Of a DNA stretch of 64,000 nt, positions 57,005-64,000 are shown one piece after another. The stretch comes from Deltaproteobacteria bacterium (GTDB lineage Bacteria > Desulfobacterota > DSM-4660 > Desulfatiglandales > Desulfatiglandaceae). The stretch is taken from the NCBI GenBank assembly GCA_019307815.1, contig JAFDIV010000012.1, forward strand, positions 62,001 through 126,000, written 5' to 3'. A model generated the notes under the pieces. The model made no database searches and was not told the DNA's origin. It saw only the letters and a list, made by a program, of their open reading frames with translations. Each line of letters begins with the position of its first letter. Positions within the stretch are counted from its first letter, which is position 1. A program made the position numbers and the translations under genes.

Positions 57005-57442
57005 ATGAAATTACAAACAGCATCGGAAACCATAAGCTTTATAAAAGAACTAGAAGAAAAGGCGGCCACCTTTTACGAAGAATTGGCCAAAAGGTATCCC
57101 GAGAAAGCAGGTGACTTTCTGTCCTTTGCCAAAGAAAATAGAAAATACATCAAGCAGGTGCAAATGGCTTATCAGTCAGTTATAACCGATGCCATTGAAG
57201 GCTGTTATGCTTTTAATTTGGAATCGGATGAATTTTCCTTTGATACTAATCTCCCAGAAAATGCAACTTTAGCCGAAGCGGCTCAAAAGGCACTCCAAAT
57301 TGAGGGTAAGATCATCAACTGTTATTCCATTGGGGTAGAACAGTCAGGTGCCCTTCTGGCAGACGTACCAAGGAATTTCAAAATAGTAGTTAAGAAAAGG
57401 AATAACAGACTAGATAGGCTCAAATCCTTTGCTGGGAGATGA
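57005..57442 (+). CDS. Small ferritin/rubrerythrin-like helical protein
   Basis: A 145-residue protein whose first part (ETISFIKELEEKAATFYEEL, then FLSFAKENRKYIKQVQM) resembles a rubrerythrin-type helix pair with Glu residues spaced as in ferritin-like folds. The second half has further helices. The full di-iron ligand set is not obvious, so metal binding is doubtful. It lies 16 bp after mmsA and 69 bp before the FAD oxidase gene and probably serves this pathway. Confidence 0.6.
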   Translation: MKLQTASETISFIKELEEKAATFYEELAKRYPEKAGDFLSFAKENRKYIKQVQMAYQSVITDAIEGCYAFNLESDEFSFDTNLPENATLAEAAQKALQIEGKIINCYSIGVEQSGALLADVPRNFKIVVKKRNNRLDRLKSFAGR

Positions 57443-57511
57443 CCCGCAGGCGCCCGTAGCCGCAAAACGCACCTGTACAAACCAGCACACACCTTACAAG
57501 GAGGGTCTCGG

Positions 57512-58942
57512 ATGTTAGCTAAAAGAGAAGATATAATCCTGGATGAGTTGGCCTCTATCGTGGGAAAGGACAACGTAACTGCCGCAAAGCACATCCGGTA
57601 TGCCTATTCCTACGATCTTTCTTTCGTCAAACCCAAGATGCCTGACTATGTGGTTATGGCCACAACAGTTGAGCAGATTCAGGATATCATGAGATTAGCA
57701 AATAGGGAGAAAATTCCAGTCATACCGTACACCGCAGGTACTAACATCGGAGGTCTATGTATTCCTGAAAGGGGGGGTATTCTTTTAGATCTAAAACGAA
57801 TGAATAAGATAATAAAGTTGGACGTAGAGTCACATTATGCGATCATCGAGCCAGGGGTTTCGCATGCCAAGTTTGCAATGGAACTTTATAAGCATAACCT
57901 AAGATGGAGCTGGCCTGTTGGGCCTCCATCTGCTTCTGTTTTTTCAAATGCCCTTTGCCATGGTATCGGTGGGCTAAGTGGCAGATACGGGCTCAATAGT
58001 GAGGAAATAACTAGCATGGAGGTGGTCCTCCCAACAGGTGAACTCGTGAGGGTGGGTTCATGCGCCATTAATCCGGAAGAATGGCATAGCGTCCTGCCCC
58101 TGCCTCAACTTGACGGTCTGTTCAAAGGGTGGCTGGGAACAAGTGGTGTAGTGACAAAGCTTGGTGTGAGGGTTCATCCTCTTCCTCCTATTCTCAAGGT
58201 CTTCACGGTCTCCTGCGAGAATATGGAAGACATGTATTCTTATATGCGAAATCTAGGCAACTACGAAATATGCGATGATCTGACCGCAGTGTCCTGGTGG
58301 CTTGCCCAAGTCCCAATCCCCTATCCTTATAAACCAAAACCAGATAATGAACCAGAATGGTTCTCCTTTGCGACAACATTTTCTTGGACAGAAAAAGAAA
58401 AGCAAGCAAGGGAAGAGATCTGGGAGATGGTTGTGGAGGAAGAACAAAAGAAGGGGAGCTCAATCAAAAAAACAGTCTATCCAGAAGAGGCATTAAAAGC
58501 AAGGACTCAACTACCTAGCAAGATAGTAGGGACCACGAAGAACTATTGCAAACAGGCAGGCGGTGGAATTTCGTGGCCCGGAACATTCACCCCCGCCAAA
58601 TATTGGGCAAAGGTCTATAATGAATGGAAAAAGATACTTATCAGACATAGCCTCTCCCCCTCCGTGCGGGCGACAAATTACCGTGGCGTCCATTATGGAA
58701 TGCTCAGGGCCATGATTCCTTTCAATAAGCAAAACCCGGAGGAAACGGAAAATGCCAGACAAGCAATCATTGAGTGCCTTAGAGTTGATCTGGATGCAGG
58801 CGGAATTCCGTATAAACCACCCGTAGATTTTGCACTCGAAATAAACAAACGTGCACACCCTGGCTATCTCTCTCTCTTAAAGCAGGTCAAAAAACTCTTG
58901 GATCCAAATGATATTATGAATCCAGGAAAATTGGCCATCTGA
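57512..58942 (+). CDS. FAD-linked oxidase (VAO/GlcD-type)
   Basis: The 476 residues contain the PCMH FAD-binding domain (VVMATTVEQIQDIMRLANRE, PVIPYTAGTNIGGLCIPERG, then GLSGRYGLNSEEITSMEVVL and GTSGVVTKLGVRVHPLP) and a C-terminal cap ending in DPNDIMNPGKL, the VAO-family closure. Relatives include glycolate/lactate dehydrogenases, 4-cresol dehydrogenase and alkyl-DHAP synthase. The next gene encodes an iron-sulfur CCG protein, the usual electron acceptor for GlcD-like enzymes in anaerobes. The substrate is open. GGAGGGTCTCGG precedes ATG 57512. Confidence 0.88.
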   Translation: MLAKREDIILDELASIVGKDNVTAAKHIRYAYSYDLSFVKPKMPDYVVMATTVEQIQDIMRLANREKIPVIPYTAGTNIGGLCIPERGGILLDLKRMNKIIKLDVESHYAIIEPGVSHAKFAMELYKHNLRWSWPVGPPSASVFSNALCHGIGGLSGRYGLNSEEITSMEVVLPTGELVRVGSCAINPEEWHSVLPLPQLDGLFKGWLGTSGVVTKLGVRVHPLPPILKVFTVSCENMEDMYSYMRNLGNYEICDDLTAVSWWLAQVPIPYPYKPKPDNEPEWFSFATTFSWTEKEKQAREEIWEMVVEEEQKKGSSIKKTVYPEEALKARTQLPSKIVGTTKNYCKQAGGGISWPGTFTPAKYWAKVYNEWKKILIRHSLSPSVRATNYRGVHYGMLRAMIPFNKQNPEETENARQAIIECLRVDLDAGGIPYKPPVDFALEINKRAHPGYLSLLKQVKKLLDPNDIMNPGKLAI

Positions 58943-58963
58943 AGATAATGTATGGAGGTTGTC

Positions 58964-60292
58964 ATGGAATGGAACATACCCACTCTCAAGGAGTTAGAAG
59001 AAAAAATATGGAAATGTACGGCCTGCGGGAATTGTAAATCAGCTTATGATTATGGTCCCCCTCCCGAATTTGGGGAGATATGTCCTCCTGGGGTTGCGTT
59101 TGGCTTTGAAGGATATCTGGCATCCAAGGGAAAAATCGCCTTTGCTAGAGGAATCCTAAGCGGAGAACTGGAATGGGATGAAGAACTGGTGGATGCTATT
59201 TATAAATGCACGGTTTGTGCTGGCTGTGCAAATCAATGCGAACTGGACCATAAACCCTACATTCCCGAAATTATTGAGGCGATGAGGCGTAAGGCCGTTG
59301 AGGATAGCGTAGGTCCTATGCCTTCTCAGAAAAAAATTGTTCAGTCCATGAAAAGCTATGATAACCCCTATCAAGGTCCCAGAAGGGTAAGGACGGATTG
59401 GACTAGACCATTTAAGAAGGCAAAGAAACCTATAAAGGATATAAATAAAGAGCCCGCTCCAATCCTCTACTTTGTGGGCTGTACTGGAGCTTTTAACCTT
59501 CCTGTTAGGGGTGTTCCGGTGGCTACAGCCTCAATCTTCCAAAAGCTTGGCCTAGATTTCGGAATCCTTGGGCAAAACGAAATCTGTTGTGGGTCAACTG
59601 CCATGAGAATTGGAGAAGCCGATGAATTCAAAAGGGTAGCTGAGGCAAATTTGAAAACCTTCAGAAAACTCCATGAAGAAAAAGGGGTCAACACAATCGT
59701 CACATCATGTGCAGGGTGTTACAGGGCAATTAAGAAGGACTATACCCTCTCTTCTGACTATGACAAAATGATGGAGGGAATTACTGTTATTCATACGGTT
59801 GAATTTCTCTATAACCTTTATAAAGAAGGCAAAATGAACTTCTCAGGTGGGCTTCCGTGGAAGGTTACTTACCATGACCCTTGTCACACTGGGAGGCACC
59901 TAAATAAGTACAAGTTCGATGTGGATGGTACTATAGCCTGGAAGGACGCATACTTAGAGACAGATCAGTCTGAGTGTCTATATGACATCCCAAGAGAGCT
60001 CTTGAAGGCAATACCTGGCATTGAATTGATCGAAATGGAAAGAATCAAGGATAATTCTTATTGCTGTGGCGGAGGCGGGGGCGTCATGACAGGATACGGC
60101 GACTGGGCAGCCAAAAACGCCTCACTTAGGATCGAAGAAGGAATGAATACCGGTGCAGAGTATATGATTTCGATCTGTCCTTTTTGCCATTATAACTTAA
60201 ACGAGGGATCCAAACGTATCGGTTCGTCGATGAAGCTGTATGACCTTGTGGAGCTTATTGATCAAGTCCTTCCTGAGACTGAAGAGGCTTAG
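58964..60292 (+). CDS. Iron-sulfur protein with two CCG domains (GlcF/HdrD-like), copy 2
   Basis: A 442-residue protein with N-terminal cysteine motifs CTACGNC and CTVCAGCANQC and two CCG domains (CCGSTAMRIG with SCAGC, and CCGGGGGV with CPFC). It shares with copy 1 at 46389-47741 the linker SMKSYDNPYQGPR and the same domain order, so they are paralogues. It probably takes electrons from the FAD oxidase encoded 21 bp upstream. ATG 58964 is preferred to ATG 58952 because GGAGG then lies 5 bp upstream. Confidence 0.9.
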   Translation: MEWNIPTLKELEEKIWKCTACGNCKSAYDYGPPPEFGEICPPGVAFGFEGYLASKGKIAFARGILSGELEWDEELVDAIYKCTVCAGCANQCELDHKPYIPEIIEAMRRKAVEDSVGPMPSQKKIVQSMKSYDNPYQGPRRVRTDWTRPFKKAKKPIKDINKEPAPILYFVGCTGAFNLPVRGVPVATASIFQKLGLDFGILGQNEICCGSTAMRIGEADEFKRVAEANLKTFRKLHEEKGVNTIVTSCAGCYRAIKKDYTLSSDYDKMMEGITVIHTVEFLYNLYKEGKMNFSGGLPWKVTYHDPCHTGRHLNKYKFDVDGTIAWKDAYLETDQSECLYDIPRELLKAIPGIELIEMERIKDNSYCCGGGGGVMTGYGDWAAKNASLRIEEGMNTGAEYMISICPFCHYNLNEGSKRIGSSMKLYDLVELIDQVLPETEEA

Positions 60293-60416
60293 CCTATTCT
60301 CACTTTGCAATTCTCCGGTGACCAATCAAATTTAAGAAAAGGAGGTGATAACAAAAGGGCAAAAGGCTAAGGGAAATCATCAATCCGTGAACCATTCTCT
60401 GAAAAGGAGGCAAAAA

Positions 60417-61598
60417 ATGAAGAAAGGGCTCCTAACAGTATTCCTCATAGCTATTGTATTCTTGATCCCTCAACAAGCCATTGCAAAAAAGCCAGTAAAA
60501 ATTGGCGTCCTTGTTCCCCTGTCTGGAGTTGCAGCCCAAGGGGGAATGGAATTAAGAGATGGAATTATCATGGCAGCCAAAGAGAAGAAAACTCTTTTAG
60601 GGAGACCTATCAAACTCGTGGTCGAAGATACGAGAGTCAAACCTGATATTGCAGTAAGCAAAGCTGAAAAGCTGGTTTTCAAAGACGGATGCAAAGCCCT
60701 GATTGGTGTCTTCTCAAGTGGTGTGGGTCTGGCACTGGCCAAGAACATTGACCGCCTCCACGTTCCATTTCTCAGTACTCATGTCATGACCACCAAGTTC
60801 TATGGCCTCCATAAGTATGTCTTCAGATCCGGTCAGCTTGCTAATGACCAAACGGCTATTGGCAATGTAAAAGGTATCTTGGCCACTCCTGAACTCCGAA
60901 ATAGAACATATTACGTTTTAGTTCATGACTATGCATGGGGCCATGATGCCGGCAACCGCTTCGTGAGTCTTGCCAAAAAGTATGGTATTAAGGTCTACAA
61001 TCCCAACTATGATAAAGCTCCCCTAAAGACAACAGATTGGTCTACTTATATAAGTAAGATAAAGGCTTCCGGAGTTGATGGTATTTATATCGCCCTAATC
61101 ACCACTGTGATTCCTGTATTTGTGAAACAGGCCTCTGAATTCGGACTCCAAAAGACATGCAAAATAGTATCCGGTGCTGCCCCAGGTGTTACTGAGCTTG
61201 AAGCAGCCGGAAAAAATGGTATTGGCATTTATGGAGCCTCTGACTGGTGTTGGGATGTTGATAACCCCATCTCAAATGCATGGGAGCAAAGATATTGGAA
61301 TATGTATCACGCCATACCGTCAGATGCTGCCTGCCATGCTTATGTGGGTGCTATGAACCTTTTCCGGGGGATTGAACGTGCGGGAAGCACAGACGCAGAT
61401 AAAATTGCTCAGGCGCTCAAAGGGGTAGCCTACCTCGGCCCTTATGGTATTGTTTACATATCTCCAAAGGACAATTGCATGAGAAACGATGCAGTCTGGA
61501 CTGAAACCCGCATGGCCCCATCCAACCCCTATGGCGCTAAAGTCTATATGAAAGTGATTCATACTTTTAATGCTGCTGAGCTAGGTCCACCTGAATAA
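60417..61598 (+). CDS. Branched-chain amino acid-type ABC transporter substrate-binding protein
   Basis: The 393-residue periplasmic protein has a signal peptide (LLTVFLIAIVFLIPQQAIA) and the LivK-family fold (VKIGVLVPLSGVAAQGGMEL, VVEDTRVKPDIAVSKAEKL). Members of this family bind amino acids, amides, urea or aromatic acids. GAAAAGGAGG before ATG 60417 fixes the start; the frame is open upstream to 60345. It follows the CCG protein gene and precedes livH and livM, so the ligand is probably the pathway substrate. Confidence 0.92.
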   Translation: MKKGLLTVFLIAIVFLIPQQAIAKKPVKIGVLVPLSGVAAQGGMELRDGIIMAAKEKKTLLGRPIKLVVEDTRVKPDIAVSKAEKLVFKDGCKALIGVFSSGVGLALAKNIDRLHVPFLSTHVMTTKFYGLHKYVFRSGQLANDQTAIGNVKGILATPELRNRTYYVLVHDYAWGHDAGNRFVSLAKKYGIKVYNPNYDKAPLKTTDWSTYISKIKASGVDGIYIALITTVIPVFVKQASEFGLQKTCKIVSGAAPGVTELEAAGKNGIGIYGASDWCWDVDNPISNAWEQRYWNMYHAIPSDAACHAYVGAMNLFRGIERAGSTDADKIAQALKGVAYLGPYGIVYISPKDNCMRNDAVWTETRMAPSNPYGAKVYMKVIHTFNAAELGPPE

Positions 61599-61654
61599 TC
61601 GATAAAACTGCAACGCTGTATATCGCTTTCACTGTTGAGCTAACCATCAGTTTT

Positions 61655-61682
61655 GGGGGAAGAAGCAAAAAACTCTTCCCCC
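61655..61682 (+). promoter_or_regulatory. Stable hairpin between the binding-protein and livH genes
   Basis: GGGGGAAGA (61655-61663) pairs perfectly with TCTTCCCCC (61674-61682) around a 10-base loop. It lies 57 bp after the binding-protein stop and 38 bp before livH. The tail CTTATAAAA is not a clear T-run, so it may protect the upstream mRNA or attenuate expression rather than end it fully. Confidence 0.65.
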
Positions 61683-61719
61683 CTTATAAAATATTGGTCC
61701 CTGGATCGGAGATCCCAAG

Positions 61720-62601
61720 ATGCATACCGCAATAAGTTCAGGGGTTGACATTGTCCTTAACAGCCTTGTTTTGGGTGGCGTTTTTCTGATAGTAGCCATA
61801 GGCCTGAATATCATATACGGGCTCAGCCGAGTAATGAATATGGCACATGGCTCTCTTTACGCCCTGGGAGCTTACCTTGGTTATACCTTGGTGCATTCTG
61901 GTGTAAATTTTTTCCTTACCCTGTTTATTGCGCCGATCATTGTCGCTGCTGCCGGCTTAATCCTAGAAAGAATCATCATCGCGCCTGTTAGAGGTAGGCC
62001 CATCGTTTACACTTTGATACTCACATACGGCCTTATGTTCTTCCTCGATGGTATCATAAAATACCTCTGGGGAACCGAAACCAGGTTCATAAAACTCCCC
62101 GAATTTCTTAATCAGACCGTTACCCTTACCACAGGGGTAAACTACCCCTTGTTTCGTCTCGCTGCTCTTTTGGTAATCGTAGCTGTCATGATAGGACTCA
62201 TGCTATTTATCGGTAAAACCAAATTCGGCATCACCATGAGGGCCGCTAGCAATATTCCCGAGATGGTCTCTGCCCTTGGGATCAACATGAAATTTGTCCA
62301 AATTGCCGCCTTTGTGCTCGGATGCATACTTGCCGGAATAGCAGGGGTAGTTGCTGGCCCCCTTTTCACCGTTTATCCCGTCATGGGTCATGAGATGCTT
62401 ATTAGTTCATTCGTAGTCATCGTGGTTGGAGGACTTGGAAGCTTGCGAGGTGCAGCCGTTGCAGCCTTTTTGATAGGTACTGTCCAGACACTAGCAGAGT
62501 TCTTTATAACCGACTTCGCAATGGTTATTGTCTATATGCTTATGGCCGTCATTCTTGCCTTCATGCCAAGGGGAATTCTTGGCGAAGGAAAGTTTGAGTA
62601 A
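61720..62601 (+). CDS. livH: ABC transporter permease LivH type
   Basis: A 293-residue membrane protein with about eight hydrophobic helices. GLSRVMNMAHGSLYALGAYLG and MRAASNIPEMVSALGINM, then VVGGLGSLRGAAVAAFLIG are LivH signatures. It pairs with LivM, 17 bp downstream, to form the membrane channel of the importer. The symbol describes the type, not a proven leucine specificity. Confidence 0.93.
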   Translation: MHTAISSGVDIVLNSLVLGGVFLIVAIGLNIIYGLSRVMNMAHGSLYALGAYLGYTLVHSGVNFFLTLFIAPIIVAAAGLILERIIIAPVRGRPIVYTLILTYGLMFFLDGIIKYLWGTETRFIKLPEFLNQTVTLTTGVNYPLFRLAALLVIVAVMIGLMLFIGKTKFGITMRAASNIPEMVSALGINMKFVQIAAFVLGCILAGIAGVVAGPLFTVYPVMGHEMLISSFVVIVVGGLGSLRGAAVAAFLIGTVQTLAEFFITDFAMVIVYMLMAVILAFMPRGILGEGKFE

Positions 62602-62618
62602 ATTGGAGAAGGAATCAC

Positions 62619-63590
62619 ATGTCTTCAAACAGTGAATCCCTGCTGAAAAGCCCCATAAGAATAATTATTGGTCTAGTTATCTTGGGCATCCTTTTTTGTC
62701 TTCCCTTTGTTTTGCCTAATCAGTTTTACGTCAGACTTGTGAATGAAATGCTGATATATGGTCTATTGGCCATGAGCCTGGATGTGTTGCTGGGCTATAC
62801 AGGTCTTCTGTCATTTATGCACACTTCATATTTGGGGCTTGCAGCTTATGCTACCGGGCTTTTTCTGAAGCATATGGCCCCCAACTCTTTGTGGCTTGCT
62901 ATTCTAGTTGGAATAGTAGTAGTGGCGATTATAGCCATCCCGGTGGGATGGGTCCAAGTAAGAACTGGGGGGCTCGCCTTTGCTCTCTTAACCCTGGCCT
63001 TTGGAATGATGTATTTTACTGTGGTATGGAAATGGTATGATCTGACAGGAGGTGACGATGGCTTGATGGGAGTGCCCCATCCCGATATAACCATTGGGGG
63101 CTGGATACTAGGGAATTCAGGTAATCCAATAGTAATCTATTTATTTTCGCTAGTAATCGTTATTATTTGCTTCGCCGTGACATGGCGAATAATTCATTCG
63201 CCCTTCGGTGCCGTGCTTCAGGCTATCCGAGAAAATGAAGAAAGGGCCTCTTTTGTCGGGATTAACGTGCATCGGTATAAACTTCTTGGCTGGATGCTCG
63301 CATGCATTCTCGCTGCTGTGGCTGGGAGCCTCTTTATTCTTTATAGAGGCTATATAGGTCCTACAACCATGGATGCGTTTGCAGGGGCTGCAGTACTGAT
63401 GATGGTGCTGCTAGGCGGTATGGGAACGCTATGGGGGCCTTTGTTGGGAGCCGCCCTTTTCATTTACATCCAGGACTATATCAGCACCTTGACAGAGCAC
63501 TGGGAACTCTTTGTGGGACTCATTGTTATGCTTCTCGTGATTTTCTTGCCCAAGGGTGTGGCTGGGGTTAGTAGTCTTTTCAAAAAATAG
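62619..63590 (+). CDS. livM: ABC transporter permease LivM type
   Basis: The 323 residues contain LLGYTGLLSFMHTSYLGLAAY, then LTGGDDGLMGV, and AIRENEERASFVGINVHRYK and LLGGMGTLWGPLLGAALF, all LivM-typical, with many membrane helices. The gene begins 17 bp after livH and ends 20 bp before livG. Confidence 0.94.
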   Translation: MSSNSESLLKSPIRIIIGLVILGILFCLPFVLPNQFYVRLVNEMLIYGLLAMSLDVLLGYTGLLSFMHTSYLGLAAYATGLFLKHMAPNSLWLAILVGIVVVAIIAIPVGWVQVRTGGLAFALLTLAFGMMYFTVVWKWYDLTGGDDGLMGVPHPDITIGGWILGNSGNPIVIYLFSLVIVIICFAVTWRIIHSPFGAVLQAIRENEERASFVGINVHRYKLLGWMLACILAAVAGSLFILYRGYIGPTTMDAFAGAAVLMMVLLGGMGTLWGPLLGAALFIYIQDYISTLTEHWELFVGLIVMLLVIFLPKGVAGVSSLFKK

Positions 63591-63610
63591 AGTAAGTAAA
63601 GGTTCAGCCT

Positions 63611-64000
63611 ATGCCAGCTATTCTCACCACAAAAGAGTTAAGTAAACGTTTTGGTGGAGTTTGGGCTGTCGACCATGCAAATATTGAAATTGAGCCCAGG
63701 CAAGTCAGATCTATTATAGGACCTAATGGTGCGGGAAAGACCACTCTTATCAATATCATAACTGGCCGCCTGCCTGCCACCACTGGGGCTGTTCTATATC
63801 AAGGGAAGGATATAACAAAAAAACCTTCTCATGAAAGAGTAAAAATGGGAATATGCCGCACATTTCAAATTAACAGTATTTTTTTGGGCCTCAGCGTCTT
63901 TGAAAATATTCGAATCGCAAAACAGGCCCAGAGAGGCGGGTCCCTCAAAATCTTTTCCTCCAAGAAATCCTTAAAAGAAGTCAACGAGGAAACCTGGTCT
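63611..64000 (+). CDS. livG: ABC transporter ATP-binding protein LivG type, partial (runs off window)
   Basis: The first 130 residues are seen: LTTKELSKRFGGVWAVDHAN, the Walker A loop GPNGAGKTT and GICRTFQINSIFLGLSVFEN with the Q-loop. This is the LivG/BraF group. The signature and Walker B lie outside the window to the right. ATG 63611 is preceded by AAAGG. Confidence 0.94.
   Translation, partial: MPAILTTKELSKRFGGVWAVDHANIEIEPRQVRSIIGPNGAGKTTLINIITGRLPATTGAVLYQGKDITKKPSHERVKMGICRTFQINSIFLGLSVFENIRIAKQAQRGGSLKIFSSKKSLKEVNEETWS

Overview
The window looks like the chromosome of an anaerobic diderm bacterium of the Desulfobacterota (old Deltaproteobacteria). This is an inference from gene content: LapA/LapB and LptE imply an LPS outer membrane, while multihaem cytochromes, DsrMK/HdrD-like CCG iron-sulfur proteins and an aldehyde:ferredoxin-oxidoreductase-like protein imply anaerobic redox metabolism. 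No tRNA, rRNA, CRISPR array, insertion sequence or prophage was seen. Most start codons given here were chosen by Shine-Dalgarno spacing or overlap with the preceding stop codon.

Left third (1-28.5 kb), housekeeping, almost all on the minus strand. After the 5' part of mutS come lapB, lapA, a HIT hydrolase and a small phosphoesterase. A plus-strand FmdB-type zinc-ribbon gene, a UPF0280 gene and a plus-strand radical SAM gene follow. Then comes murJ-ppx-guaB-guaA (transcribed leftwards) and plus-strand rpsT. From 28.5 kb down to 12.5 kb there is a run of 19 co-directional genes: yceD-rpmF-plsX-fabG-acpP-fabF-rpiB-glyA-dCMP deaminase-nrdR-ribD-ribE-ribBA-ribH-nusB-(orphan M17 N-domain)-leuS-lptE-holA. 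It joins fatty-acid and lipid precursors, one-carbon and riboflavin synthesis, LPS assembly and replication. fabH and fabD are not in it.

Middle (28.5-41 kb), accessory, with several damaged genes. An unrecognised 378-residue protein has its own good promoter. A TetR-controlled RND efflux operon has been reduced to fused fragments: outer-membrane factor joined to adaptor, an internal stop, then adaptor joined to the C-terminal pump. Intact genes for a periplasmic PpiC-type prolyl isomerase and a Ski2-like helicase follow. Next are an acyl-CoA dehydrogenase that seems to lack a short internal segment and an AMP-forming acyl-CoA synthetase whose catalytic C-terminal motif is out of frame.

Right part (37-64 kb), two divergent catabolic clusters around a 476-bp intergenic region. 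Leftward is a run of 15 genes: ferredoxin, AOR-like protein without two of its three usual cluster cysteines, BPL_N-type amidotransferase-fold protein, hexahaem cytochrome c, cytochrome b, heptaheme-NarI fusion, CCG/HdrD protein, unknown protein, TauABC/SsuABC-type ABC transporter, radical SAM-GNAT fusion, AIR-synthase-like protein, acyl-CoA synthetase, acyl-CoA dehydrogenase. The radical SAM, GNAT and AIR-synthase-like trio is the core of the Nit1C (nitrilase/cyanide-assimilation) clusters, here without a nitrilase. Rightward are a FadR-type GntR regulator, a CoA-acylating methylmalonate-semialdehyde-type dehydrogenase, a ferritin-like protein, a FAD-linked oxidase, a second CCG protein clearly paralogous to the first, and a Liv-type transporter that runs off the window end. 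I infer that the two arms import and oxidise small organic compounds and feed electrons through the CCG/cytochrome module to or from the quinone pool; the substrates cannot be read from sequence. The 15-gene leftward run is the best candidate for an undescribed system.
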